The translations under genes were made by a program, and so were the position numbers. A model generated the notes under the pieces. The model was not told the origin of the DNA. It saw only the letters and a list, made by a program, of their open reading frames with translations, and did no database searches. Below, piece after piece: positions 32,584 to 41,187 of a stretch of 64,000 nt of DNA. Numbering within the stretch: position 1 is the stretch's first letter; each line of letters begins with the position of its first letter. This DNA comes from Streptomyces dysideae (GTDB lineage: Bacteria; Actinomycetota; Actinomycetes; Streptomycetales; Streptomycetaceae), in contig NZ_KQ949100.1 of NCBI RefSeq assembly GCF_001514305.1, forward strand, positions 10,376 through 74,375, read 5' to 3'.

Positions 32584-33606
32584 ATGACCGCCGCACCCGA
32601 ACAGCACAAGAACCTCCTCGACCCTGGCTTCGAGCTGACCCTGCGCCCCATGCGCTACCCCGACTTCTACGAGCGCTACCGGGACGCCATCAAGAACACC
32701 TGGACCGTCGAGGAGGTCGACCTCCACTCGGACGTCGCCGACCTGGCGAAGCTGTCCGAGGGCGAGCAGCACATGATCGGCCGGCTGGTCGCGTTCTTCG
32801 CGACGGGCGACTCGATCGTGGCGAACAATCTCGTGCTGACGCTGTACAAGCACATCAACTCCCCCGAGGCACGGCTGTACCTGAGCCGCCAGCTCTTCGA
32901 GGAGGCCGTCCACGTCCAGTTCTATCTGACCCTCCTGGACACCTACCTCCCGGACCCGGAGGACAGGGCGGCCGCCTTCGCCGCGGTCGAGAACATCCCG
33001 TCCATCCGCGAGAAGGCGGAGTTCTGCTTCAAGTGGATCAACGAGGTCGAGAAACTGGACCGCCTGGAGTCCAAGGCCGACCGCCGCCGCTTCCTGCTCA
33101 ACCTGATCTGCTTCGCCGCGTGCATCGAGGGCCTGTTCTTCTACGGTGCCTTCGCGTACGTCTACTGGTTCCGCAGCCGGGGTCTGCTGCACGGCCTGGC
33201 CACCGGCACCAACTGGGTGTTCCGCGACGAGACGATGCACATGAGCTTCGCCTTCGACGTGGTGGACACCGTCCGCAAGGAGGAGCCGGACCTCTTCGAC
33301 GACCAGCTCCAACAGCAGGTCACCGACATGCTGCTGGAGGCCGTCGAGGCCGAGCTGCAGTTCGGGCGCGACCTGTGCGGTGACGGCCTGCCGGGCATGA
33401 ACACCGAGTCGATGCGCCAGTACCTGGAGTGCGTGGCCGATCAGCGCCTCACCCGCCTCGGCTTCGCTCCGGTCTACGGCTCCGAGAACCCCTTCTCCTT
33501 CATGGAGCTGCAGGGCGTCCAGGAGCTGACCAACTTCTTTGAGCGGCGTCCGTCGGCGTACCAGGTGGCGGTGGAGGGCACCGTGGACCTGGACGAGGAC
33601 TTCTGA
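32584..33606 (+). CDS. nrdB: Ribonucleoside-diphosphate reductase class Ia small subunit NrdB
   Basis: A 340-residue ferritin-like R2 subunit that houses the diiron-tyrosyl cofactor. Metal ligands lie in QLFEEAVHVQFY, in the first helix EGEQH, and in WVFRDETMHMSF; the radical Tyr is probably in FYLTLLDTYL. The ATG is 28 nt after the iscB stop, and the preceding sequence (CCCCTCGCACCTC) has no convincing ribosome site. Translation may therefore depend on coupling to iscB, or the insertion may have replaced the native leader. Promoter control is shared with nrdA upstream. Confidence 0.95.
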   Translation: MTAAPEQHKNLLDPGFELTLRPMRYPDFYERYRDAIKNTWTVEEVDLHSDVADLAKLSEGEQHMIGRLVAFFATGDSIVANNLVLTLYKHINSPEARLYLSRQLFEEAVHVQFYLTLLDTYLPDPEDRAAAFAAVENIPSIREKAEFCFKWINEVEKLDRLESKADRRRFLLNLICFAACIEGLFFYGAFAYVYWFRSRGLLHGLATGTNWVFRDETMHMSFAFDVVDTVRKEEPDLFDDQLQQQVTDMLLEAVEAELQFGRDLCGDGLPGMNTESMRQYLECVADQRLTRLGFAPVYGSENPFSFMELQGVQELTNFFERRPSAYQVAVEGTVDLDEDF

Positions 33607-33670
33607 CGGTCCGCGACGGCGTGGATCCGGGTGCGTGGGTCGTACGTCTCATCGGCGAGGAGGCCGCACC

Positions 33671-34159
33671 ATGCGCCGTACGACCCGCCACAGGACCCTC
33701 GCCCTCGCAGCGCTGACGCTGCTGCTCGCGGGGTGCGGCACCCAGGCCGGCAGCGGCGGGGGCGACGGCAGCGACACCGTATCGCCGTCGCCCACGGAGT
33801 CGTCGCCGTCCTCACCGTCCTCGTCACCCTCTCCGTCCTCGCCTGGCTGTACGTCCGTGCCGGAGCTCGACGCCGGCGACAACGGCCGCACGGTGTGCCT
33901 GGCGGTGGGGGGCACGGTCCGTATCAGCCTGGACGGAACCCAGAGCCGCCCGTGGAAGCCGGTCACCGCCGACGGCAGCGTCCTCGAGGCCACCAACAGC
34001 GGCATCGTCCTCCTGCCTGGCGACGCGAGCTCCGCGTTCGAGGCAGTCTCGGCAGGCACGGCGCGGCTGAGCTCGTCGCGCCCGCTGTGCGCCGCCGAGA
34101 CCGGCCGGGTCTCGTGCGAGGGGCTTCAGGAGTGGTGGGTCACCGTGGTGGTGAAGTAG
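33671..34159 (+). CDS. Secreted lipoprotein of unknown function
   Basis: A 162-residue protein with a lipoprotein signal peptide (MRRTTRHRTLALAALTLL) and lipobox LLAGC, Cys22 being lipidated. A Ser/Pro linker (about 38-58) tethers a small domain with one Cys pair (C102-type positions in PLCAAETGRVSC), resembling a beta-rich fold. GAGGAGG precedes the ATG at 7 nt. It follows nrdB by 64 nt and may be on the same transcript. Its 3' end overlaps the convergent small membrane gene by 34 nt. I do not recognise a function. Confidence 0.75.
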   Translation: MRRTTRHRTLALAALTLLLAGCGTQAGSGGGDGSDTVSPSPTESSPSSPSSSPSPSSPGCTSVPELDAGDNGRTVCLAVGGTVRISLDGTQSRPWKPVTADGSVLEATNSGIVLLPGDASSAFEAVSAGTARLSSSRPLCAAETGRVSCEGLQEWWVTVVVK

Positions 34160-34341
34160 CCCTGGCGCCGCGGCCGGGGGCAGGAGTCGCCGGGCTCCCG
34201 GCGGGCCCCCTCAGCCTCCCTGATCCGGCGGTCGATGCGCCGGTCGTGCACGATCCCGATCAGCGACGGGAGGACCAGCAGGACGAGGATTCCGAGGACG
34301 GCGAGCATTCCGGTCAGTCCTTCTGTCTGTGCGGTAGTCAT
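34126..34341 (-). CDS. Small single-pass membrane protein
   Basis: A 71-residue protein with one strong membrane helix (about 10-30, GMLAVLGILVLLVLPSLIGIV) and a basic, charged cytoplasmic tail (HDRRIDRRIREAEGARR). ATG at 34341 follows GAGAGTG. It is divergent from the AraC-type gene (92-nt gap) and overlaps the tail of the lipoprotein gene. Composition suggests a real small protein, but no family is recognised. Confidence 0.55.
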   Translation of the reverse strand: MTTAQTEGLTGMLAVLGILVLLVLPSLIGIVHDRRIDRRIREAEGARREPGDSCPRPRRQGYFTTTVTHHS

Positions 34342-34433
34342 GTCATCACTCTCGCGCTGGACACTCCTTACCAACAGTGGCAGGACTGCCGCACACCCTC
34401 GATTTACTGCCAACGGCAAGGCACACTGGGGGC

Positions 34434-35399
34434 ATGCTGAAGAACGTCGCCGCCGTCCTTCTCGACGGCGTGCACCCCTTCGAACTCGGCGTCGTCTGCG
34501 AAGTGTTCGGCATCGACCGCAGCGACGAGAGCCTGCCCGCCTACGACTTCGCCGTGGTGTCGGCGGAGGGACCGACGCTGGGCACGCACGTCGGCGGACT
34601 GACCGTCACCACGCCGTACGGCCTGGAGCGGCTGGAGGAGGCCGACCTCATCGCGGTACCGGCGGGCAGCGACTATGTGTCGCGCGACTATCCGCCCGAA
34701 CTCCTCGACGCGCTCCTCCGGGCCGTCGACCGCGGCGCCCGGGTACTCAGCGTCTGCTCCGGCGTCTTCGTACTGGGCGCCGCCGGGCTGCTCGACGGGC
34801 GGCGGTGCAGTGTGCACTGGCGGCAGGCCGAGGAACTGTTCCGGCGGTACCCGCGGGCGATCATCGAGCCGGACGTGCTCTACGTCGACGAGGGCCCCGT
34901 CGTCACCTCGGCCGGCACCGCCGCCGGCATCGACGCCTGTCTGCACATCGTGCGTCAGGAACAGGGTCCGGAGGTCGCCAACAGGATCGCCCGGCGGATG
35001 GTCGTACCGCCGCACCGGGACGGCGGGCAGGCCCAGTACATCGAGCGCCCGCTGCCCCGCTCGGAGTGCGACACCGTCGGCGAGGTGCTGGCGTGGATGC
35101 AGCGGCACCTCGACGAGGAGGTCACCGTCGAGCAGCTCGCCGCCCGCGCGCACATGGCCCCGCGCACCTTCGCCCGCCGCTTCCAGCAGGAGACCGGCAC
35201 CACTCCCTACCGCTGGATCCTGCGCCAACGCGTTCTGCTGGCACAGGAGTTGCTGGAGGCGTCGGACGAGACGGTGGACGCGATCGCGGGCCGAACAGGG
35301 TTCGGCACCGCGGCCGCGCTGCGCCACCAGTTCGTACGGGCGCTGGGGACGACCCCGAACGCCTACCGGCGGACGTTCAGGGGACCCGAAGCCGCCTGA
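34434..35399 (+). CDS. GlxA/FtrA-type AraC family regulator, possible NrdS
   Basis: A 321-residue regulator with an N-terminal DJ-1/PfpI-like domain (about 1-185, including SVCSGVFVLGAAGLLDG with the nucleophile-elbow Cys) and a C-terminal AraC DNA-binding domain (about 220-318, VTVEQLAARAHMAPRTFARRFQQETGTTPYRW). In S. coelicolor an AraC-like gene, nrdS, ends the nrdABS operon, and by position this could be its ortholog. Here it is separated from nrdB by the lipoprotein gene and an antiparallel small gene, so co-transcription is less certain. Its stop is next to that of the convergent P450 gene. Confidence 0.85.
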   Translation: MLKNVAAVLLDGVHPFELGVVCEVFGIDRSDESLPAYDFAVVSAEGPTLGTHVGGLTVTTPYGLERLEEADLIAVPAGSDYVSRDYPPELLDALLRAVDRGARVLSVCSGVFVLGAAGLLDGRRCSVHWRQAEELFRRYPRAIIEPDVLYVDEGPVVTSAGTAAGIDACLHIVRQEQGPEVANRIARRMVVPPHRDGGQAQYIERPLPRSECDTVGEVLAWMQRHLDEEVTVEQLAARAHMAPRTFARRFQQETGTTPYRWILRQRVLLAQELLEASDETVDAIAGRTGFGTAAALRHQFVRALGTTPNAYRRTFRGPEAA

Positions 35400-35402
35400 C
35401 CC

Positions 35403-36782
35403 TCACCTCGGCACCGGCCGCAGCAGCAGCCTGTGCGGCCGGAGCGTGATGCCCACCCGGGTCGTGTCGTTCGATCCGGACACCTGCTCGAAGCGGTACT
35501 TCGTCGCCACCGCCGCCGTGACGAGCGTCAGCTGCGCCATCGAGAAGTGGTCGCTCGGACACTTGCGGTTGCCCACGCTGAACGGGTTCATGGCGTATTT
35601 GGGCACGTCCGTGGCGCGTTCCGGAAGCCACCGGTCGGGGTCGAACTCCAGGTTCCCTTCGTACGACTTCGGATCGCGCTGGATCGCATACGGGCTGTAG
35701 ATGATGTCGGCCCCGGCCGGAATGCGATACCCGCCGAGCTCCGTGTCGGTCACCGCCCGCCGCGTCAATATCCAGACGGCGGGGCGCAAACGCATCGCCT
35801 CGACGACGACATTGTTCGTGTGGGTGAGCTTGCGGACGTCTCCGAATGCGACGGGACGGCCACCACCGGTGACGGATGCGACCTCCGCGCACACCTTGTC
35901 CGCGTGTTCCGGGTGTTCCGCGAGGACTTGCAGCAGCCACATGATCGTGGACGCGACCGTTTCGCTGCCCGGGGTGAGTATCGCGACGACCTGGTCGTGG
36001 ATCTCCTGTTCCCCGATCGGCTCGCCATTCTCGTCCTTCGCCTCCAGCAATGCCGTCAGCAAATCGTCCGGCTTTTGACCAGATGCCCTCCGTTCGGCGA
36101 CGATCTCGTCGACGAGGAGATGCAAATCGGCCAGCGCCCGGTTGAATTTGCGGTTGGGCGGCAGCGGCAGGTTGTAGAGCGGCCCGAGGGGCACCACCAT
36201 CCGCCGGTACATGCCGCGGAAGACGGTGGCGAGGGCGACGCACAGCCGCTCCGCGTGCTCGTCCATGGAGGCGCCGCGCAGCAGACAGCGGGCCGCGATG
36301 CGCACGGCGACCCGGAACGACTCCGAGGTGCAGTCGATGGTCTCGCCCGGCTGCCAGCGCTCGGTCAGCCCGTGCGCCTCCTCCTCCATGATCGGGCCGT
36401 ACGCGGGGATCGCGTCGAGCCGGAAGGCGGGCTGGATGGTGCGCCGCTGGCGCCGGTGCCGGGGCCCGTTCGCCGTGGCCACGCCCTCTTTCCCGACCAG
36501 GCCCTCGAGGGACTCCCACAGTGGGCCGTCGATCTTGAAGTTCGGGTTGAGGGCCAGGGCGCCGGTGAGCTCCGGCGTGGTGACCGCGTACACCGTCTTC
36601 GGGCCGAGCTTCAGCCGGACGACGTCGCCGTGGTCGCGGAGTCGGGACATGAAGGCCAGTGGGTCCCGGACGAGCTTCAGGCCATGGCCGAGGCCGGGGA
36701 CACCGCCGCCCGCGAGGGGTGGCTCACGCAGCTCCGGAGCCTCGCCGGCCGAGGCTTCGGACTTCACGGACTCGACGGTCAT
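35403..36782 (-). CDS. Cytochrome P450, CYP170A-type albaflavenone synthase
   Basis: A 459-residue P450. The heme ligand Cys is in FSVGNRKCPSDHFS, the I-helix motif is LTPGSETVAST, and the K-helix ExxR is EAMR. The Pro-rich N-terminus lacks a membrane anchor. The ATG overlaps the stop of the terpene synthase gene as ATGA. CYP170A1 oxidises epi-isozizaene in two steps to albaflavenone and also has a second, farnesene-synthase active site. The gene pair and its position next to the nrd locus match S. coelicolor. Electron donors must come from elsewhere. Confidence 0.93.
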   Translation of the reverse strand: MTVESVKSEASAGEAPELREPPLAGGGVPGLGHGLKLVRDPLAFMSRLRDHGDVVRLKLGPKTVYAVTTPELTGALALNPNFKIDGPLWESLEGLVGKEGVATANGPRHRRQRRTIQPAFRLDAIPAYGPIMEEEAHGLTERWQPGETIDCTSESFRVAVRIAARCLLRGASMDEHAERLCVALATVFRGMYRRMVVPLGPLYNLPLPPNRKFNRALADLHLLVDEIVAERRASGQKPDDLLTALLEAKDENGEPIGEQEIHDQVVAILTPGSETVASTIMWLLQVLAEHPEHADKVCAEVASVTGGGRPVAFGDVRKLTHTNNVVVEAMRLRPAVWILTRRAVTDTELGGYRIPAGADIIYSPYAIQRDPKSYEGNLEFDPDRWLPERATDVPKYAMNPFSVGNRKCPSDHFSMAQLTLVTAAVATKYRFEQVSGSNDTTRVGITLRPHRLLLRPVPR

Positions 36783-37864
36783 TTCTCACCTGCCGCTTCG
36801 TTGTTGACGTACGGGGGCGTGGACCGGTCGTCCCAGCTGTCGACCATGTACCGGCCGGACTCGTGGTGGAACCAGTAGACGGAGCTGAACCAGTTCCGCA
36901 TATTGCAGACACAGGCCCGCACGGCGGCACTCAGTTCCTTTCCGTGAAGGGTGCCGTCGGCGAGGTCGTCGGCGAATTGCAGGGCGTCCCGCTCGGCGAC
37001 GAGGAATTCGGATATGCATTCCTCGATCCGCCGCCTGACTTCCGCCACGGCCTCCTCCAGAGTCAGCCCATCGTGTTTGATGAGGCTGATTCCGAGATTG
37101 TGAACCTCGTCTCCCGCTATTTCCTTGGGGAGTGAACAGAGGTCGTTGTACCAGGCGGCGAACTCCTGACTCAGGAGTGCCGCGCGCCGATATACCGGGT
37201 GTTTCCGCACGGCGTCCGGGAGTTCATGCCCGGCGCTCTGCTCCAGCAGGTCGGTCCAGATCCAGTGCGCGAAAGTGAGGCGCCGCAGTGCGAGATATTC
37301 CTCGACCGTCGGGACGATTCCCTCGGTACGGTTGTGGAATTCCTGGTCGTACGCCTCGATGACCGCGTGGAAGTGCCGGGCGAACCGGGTGTTCCAGGTC
37401 CCCGGCAGGAACGCGTACAGCCGCACCATGCTGTCCGCGAACCCGGCGACCAGCGGATCCTCGTGGTGCAGGTGGTCCTCGGGGGAGTCGAGGGCCGCGT
37501 GCAACCGGAACCTGAGCCGCCGCCAGGCGACCGGGCGCCCGTGCACGATGTCACGGTCGTGCCGGTCGTCCCAGACGAAGAACCACGCACTGTAGTCCGC
37601 AATCGCCTGCATGACCTCGTCGGTAGCGCCAATGTAGTAGCCCGCCATGAGGTCCGTGTAGCACAGGCCGTCGGCATATTCCTCCACCTTGTCCGCCGGC
37701 ATGAGCCGTTTATCCCGCAGCCAGGTACGGGTCTTCTCCTGGAGTCTGGGCCAATACGGGTGGAGTTGCCGGGGAAACGCGGCCTCGATCACCGGGAGAG
37801 CGAGCGAGGGTGGAACCGCGATCGCCGCAGATGTCGCTGTGGTGCTGTGTGAGAAAGCATGCAC
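36779..37864 (-). CDS. Epi-isozizaene synthase (class I sesquiterpene cyclase)
   Basis: A 361-residue cyclase converting farnesyl diphosphate to the tricyclic epi-isozizaene, precursor of the sesquiterpene antibiotic albaflavenone. The Asp-rich metal motif DDRHD is at 99-103 and the NSE triad is in NDLCSLPKE (about 240-248), with the RY pair near the C-terminus (GRYMVDSW). Length equals the S. coelicolor enzyme. GTG at 37864 follows GAGAGGGG at 7 nt. It forms a coupled two-gene unit with the P450. The 277-nt upstream gap is A/T-rich for this genome and contains a palindrome-like stretch at 38047-38070. Confidence 0.94.
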   Translation of the reverse strand: MHAFSHSTTATSAAIAVPPSLALPVIEAAFPRQLHPYWPRLQEKTRTWLRDKRLMPADKVEEYADGLCYTDLMAGYYIGATDEVMQAIADYSAWFFVWDDRHDRDIVHGRPVAWRRLRFRLHAALDSPEDHLHHEDPLVAGFADSMVRLYAFLPGTWNTRFARHFHAVIEAYDQEFHNRTEGIVPTVEEYLALRRLTFAHWIWTDLLEQSAGHELPDAVRKHPVYRRAALLSQEFAAWYNDLCSLPKEIAGDEVHNLGISLIKHDGLTLEEAVAEVRRRIEECISEFLVAERDALQFADDLADGTLHGKELSAAVRACVCNMRNWFSSVYWFHHESGRYMVDSWDDRSTPPYVNNEAAGEK

Positions 37865-38141
37865 GAACAAACCCCTCTCAGCCGCCAGTTGCGCGCGCCC
37901 CTCCCGCTGTACCGGGCGTGCGCCGTTGCGTATCCCCACCCTCCCTATTCAGCACCACAACTGACCGACCTGGGAACGGATTTGCTTCATTCACTCCCCC
38001 ACAGTGCTGAGAAGCTCCCCCTGCGTGACTGAATATGGATCACTAGATGCGCATATCCGATCGAATGTGCGACGGACAGACGAACGACGCCTGGTCAGGG
38101 TGGGGATCCTGAACAGACGCCGTGCGTGCGGGACTTGTGGG

Positions 38142-38792
38142 TCAGTCGTTGGCGACCACGGGGTAGCGGGGCTCGTTCTCGGCCATCTGCCGCAGCGCGT
38201 CCTTGCGCTCGCGCTTGGAGAGCCGGTCGATGTAGAGGTACCCGTACAGGTGGTCGGTCTCGTGCTGCAAACACCGAGCGAAGTAGCCGGTGCCGCGCAC
38301 CTTGATCGCGTTGCCCTTCTCGTCCTGCCCGGTCACCTCGGCGTAGTCCGGACGAGCCAGGGCCGCGTACGCGGTCGGCACCGACAGACAGCCCTCGTTG
38401 CTGTCGTCCAGGCGGCGCTCGTCGGCGGGCAGCTCGACCAGCTTGGGGTTGCAGACCACGCCGACGTGCCGGACGCCCTGGTCGTCCATGCAGTCGTAGA
38501 CGAAGACCTTCAGGTCGACGCCGATCTGGTTGGCGGCCAGGCCCACGCCCTCGGCGGTGCGCTGCGAGGCGAACATGTCCGCCACCAGCTGGTCCAGCTC
38601 CGCACCGAACTCGGTGACGTCCTTGCACTCCCTGTGGAGCACCGGGTTCCCGACGACCGTGATCGGCCGCGAGGCGCCACGCGCCCGCCAGGCGTTCTCG
38701 CGCTCCTCCGTCTCCTCCGTGTCGTTGACGAAGCCCTCGTCGTCCACGGGGAGCACGCCCACGTGCTGCTGATCGGTGTCCTGCTGCGCCAT
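38142..38792 (-). CDS. def: Peptide deformylase
   Basis: A 216-residue iron-dependent enzyme removing the N-formyl group from nascent proteins. The three family motifs are intact: GVGLAANQIG, EGCLSVP (metal Cys) and QHETDHLYG (metal His pair and catalytic Glu). A 45-residue acidic N-terminal extension (MAQQDTDQQHVGVLPVDDEG...) precedes the usual start of the fold. ATG at 38792 is preceded by GGAAGG at long spacing. It is next to the TPR-protein gene on the same strand (76-nt gap). Confidence 0.93.
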   Translation of the reverse strand: MAQQDTDQQHVGVLPVDDEGFVNDTEETEERENAWRARGASRPITVVGNPVLHRECKDVTEFGAELDQLVADMFASQRTAEGVGLAANQIGVDLKVFVYDCMDDQGVRHVGVVCNPKLVELPADERRLDDSNEGCLSVPTAYAALARPDYAEVTGQDEKGNAIKVRGTGYFARCLQHETDHLYGYLYIDRLSKRERKDALRQMAENEPRYPVVAND

Positions 38793-38868
38793 GACCGACG
38801 TATGCCTTCCTGCAACCATGAGAAATTCTGCGAGTACAGCCTAAAGGGAGCTGTCGGGCAGGAAGCGC

Positions 38869-39888
38869 TCAGCAAACCTCTTCGAGGTCCCGCCAGTCCC
38901 GGGAGTCCGGGCTGTCCGCGACCCATCCGTCCAGCAGCCCCCGTACGAGCGAGGCCGGCGCCGCGACGCCACACTCCCGCTCCGGCACCCACAGCTGCCC
39001 GTCGGTCCGATGCCCGAGCGGCCCGGGATGCCCCGGCTCACTGTGATCGTGCGGATCGAGATGCTCCCCGTCACCCTCGTCCGACGGCATCCGCGACTCA
39101 GAACACATCCGGCACAGCAACCGCACCGACGAAGACCAGTCCTCCGCAGCGAACCCGGCATCAGCAGCCAGCTGCTCCAACGCATCCCGGTCCGCCTCGG
39201 TGGCAGCCTCCAACAGCACCACCCACGTCGGCACCGGCGACGGAGCCCACAACTCGATCTCGTCGAAGACGGGATAGGCGTGCCCGGCGGAGGTGGTCCG
39301 CTCACCGTGCGGCACCCCGTCGTGCAGGACGACCTCACCCCAGCGCCGCCCGGACGACGGCAGCGGAATCGACAGCACCTCGATCCGCGCGGGATCCAGC
39401 CGGCGCCCCCACACGACCTCGGCCTCCCCCTCCGGGGACAGCCGTACGGCCGCGCTGCCGAGGTCCATCCCGACGGGTTCACCCGCCTCGGTGGCACCGC
39501 CCGGCACCCGCAGCCCGTAGGCCTGCCAGGCCCGCCGGGCCAGCGGCCAGTCCTGCAGGGCGGTCGCGGCGATCCCGACGTTCCACCAGTCGGGCGCCCC
39601 GGTCTCCCGGTCGAGCAGCGCGACGGCGCGCAGCCCGGCGGCCCGGGCCTGCTCCCAGTCGTGCCGGAACTTGTGGAGGAGGGCGAGGTTGAACCAGGAC
39701 TCGGACAGCCAGGGCTCCAGGTCGGCGGCCCGCGTCAGCAGCGCGCCCGCGTCCTCGTACCGACCGTCGCCGATCAGCGTGAACGCACGGTCGGTGGCCT
39801 GCCGCCAGGAGGCGGAGGGCCGGTGCCGTCCCTTGCCGAAGATCCTCACGATTCCCGCCTGCCAGTTCCGTGGAGTGGGCTGGCTCAT
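38869..39888 (-). CDS. Tetratricopeptide repeat protein of unknown function
   Basis: A 339-residue protein. The N-terminal third has two to three TPRs (RAFTLIGDGRYEDAGALLTRAADLEPWLSESWF, LALLHKFRHDWEQARAAGLRAVAL), and the C-terminal part is a distinct domain with a CRMCS and acidic His/Asp loop (EHLDPHDHSEPGHPG) that could bind metal. No catalytic motif is evident. ATG at 39888 begins at MSQPTPRNWQAG. The gene lies 66 nt upstream of the HD pair's end and may share an operon with def. Function unknown. Confidence 0.78.
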   Translation of the reverse strand: MSQPTPRNWQAGIVRIFGKGRHRPSASWRQATDRAFTLIGDGRYEDAGALLTRAADLEPWLSESWFNLALLHKFRHDWEQARAAGLRAVALLDRETGAPDWWNVGIAATALQDWPLARRAWQAYGLRVPGGATEAGEPVGMDLGSAAVRLSPEGEAEVVWGRRLDPARIEVLSIPLPSSGRRWGEVVLHDGVPHGERTTSAGHAYPVFDEIELWAPSPVPTWVVLLEAATEADRDALEQLAADAGFAAEDWSSSVRLLCRMCSESRMPSDEGDGEHLDPHDHSEPGHPGPLGHRTDGQLWVPERECGVAAPASLVRGLLDGWVADSPDSRDWRDLEEVC

Positions 39889-39954
39889 GCCCCCGGACAC
39901 CCTCTCCCTCGCATCCAACCACGTACGCCTGGAGGGGCGCTCATTACCCATGGG

Positions 39955-41187
39955 TTACCCAGCCGAAGGCAGGGTCAGACAGTCCCTCGACAGCACTCTG
40001 GCCAGCGACTCCACTACCTCCGGCGCGTAGTCCCCGGCAGTGCCGAGCCGCAGCTCCTCGAGTGCCTTGAGGGGCCCGCCGGGTCCGGCGTCGCGCACCT
40101 TCTCCTCGTAGGCGTTCACGGCCCGGACGATCCGTGCGGCCACGGGCTGTTCCCGGCTGGGATCGGCCAGCCGCTCCACGACCGCCGCCACCTGTGAGTT
40201 CACCCCGGTCTGCCGTACGACGGCGCCGCCGAGCAGCGCGATCCGCCGCTGTTCCTCGGTGGGCAGGGCGGCGGTGGCTCCGGCGGGGACCGGGTCGACG
40301 AGGCTGAGCTGGCCGATGTCGTGCATGAGGGCGGCGTACTCCAGGACGGTGAGTTCGGCCCCGGACAGCCCCAGGTCCCGTCCGACGGCCCGACTGAGCG
40401 CGGCCACCCGGCGGGCGTGCCCGGCCGGGGTGTATCCGGCGATCTCGGTGGCCCGGGCGAGGGAGGCGATGGTCTGCCGGTAGGTGGTCCGGACGGCGGC
40501 GTACCGCCGGAAGGACATCTGGGTGAGCAGCAGCGGCAGCGAGAAGACGGGCACCGCCCACAGCCCCACGACGGCCACCGCGAGCGCCATCACCGCGCCG
40601 GTCGCGCAGACGGCCGACCCGATGCCGAGGACGGCCCGCAGCTCGTCCCGCAGCAGCGGTCCGAAGGGCCACCGGGTCCGGGCGTGCGCGAGGGCGGCGG
40701 CGAGCACGGCGTCGCACAGGGCGGTGAGGGCGAGGATCGCGAGCAGCAGGAGCGCGTAGGCGGCGCCCCAGCCGCCGAACGTGCCCTGGTTGTAGAGGGG
40801 CTGGAAGCAGACGGCGGCGAAGCCGACGGTGAGGACGCGCCGGGCGAGATGGTCGAGCGTGGGGCGTCCGCGCGCCAGGTGCGGCACGCTGCCGAGCAGC
40901 GCGGCGGCGAGGACGACGGCGACGACCTGGAGGACGCCGTGGTGGGTGGCCTGCCCGCCGTTCGCTCCGAGCAGGGCGTACGACAGCGCCCCGGCGGCCC
41001 CGAGCGGCGCGGCCTCCCTGACCTGGGCGCCGGTCCACCGGGTGAGCTCGCCGACGGTGACGAGGACGCCGAAGGCGAGGGCGGCGCCGCGTTCGTCGAG
41101 GCCGTTCCAGAGGGTGCCGAGGAGGGAGACGGTGGCGAGGAGCGCGGCGGAGGCGTGGATGAGGGTGCGGATGGGAGACGCCCTCAT
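39955..41187 (-). CDS. Membrane HD-domain protein with degenerate HD-GYP
   Basis: A 410-residue protein with about seven membrane helices (residues 8-225) followed by an HD domain (HARRVAAL, LMHDIGQLSL). The HHExxDGxGYP signature that defines c-di-GMP phosphodiesterases is missing; the equivalent stretch reads AAVVERLADPSREQPVAARI. It is therefore probably a catalytically impaired paralog of the preceding HD-GYP gene, to which it is coupled by an ATGA overlap, and may act as its partner or regulator. Confidence 0.82.
   Translation of the reverse strand: MRASPIRTLIHASAALLATVSLLGTLWNGLDERGAALAFGVLVTVGELTRWTGAQVREAAPLGAAGALSYALLGANGGQATHHGVLQVVAVVLAAALLGSVPHLARGRPTLDHLARRVLTVGFAAVCFQPLYNQGTFGGWGAAYALLLLAILALTALCDAVLAAALAHARTRWPFGPLLRDELRAVLGIGSAVCATGAVMALAVAVVGLWAVPVFSLPLLLTQMSFRRYAAVRTTYRQTIASLARATEIAGYTPAGHARRVAALSRAVGRDLGLSGAELTVLEYAALMHDIGQLSLVDPVPAGATAALPTEEQRRIALLGGAVVRQTGVNSQVAAVVERLADPSREQPVAARIVRAVNAYEEKVRDAGPGGPLKALEELRLGTAGDYAPEVVESLARVLSRDCLTLPSAG

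Noticed and set aside
34434..35399. Firm naming of the AraC/GlxA gene as nrdS
   Set aside because: Position relative to nrdAB and the P450 fits, but two genes intervene and NrdS-specific residues cannot be checked without alignment.
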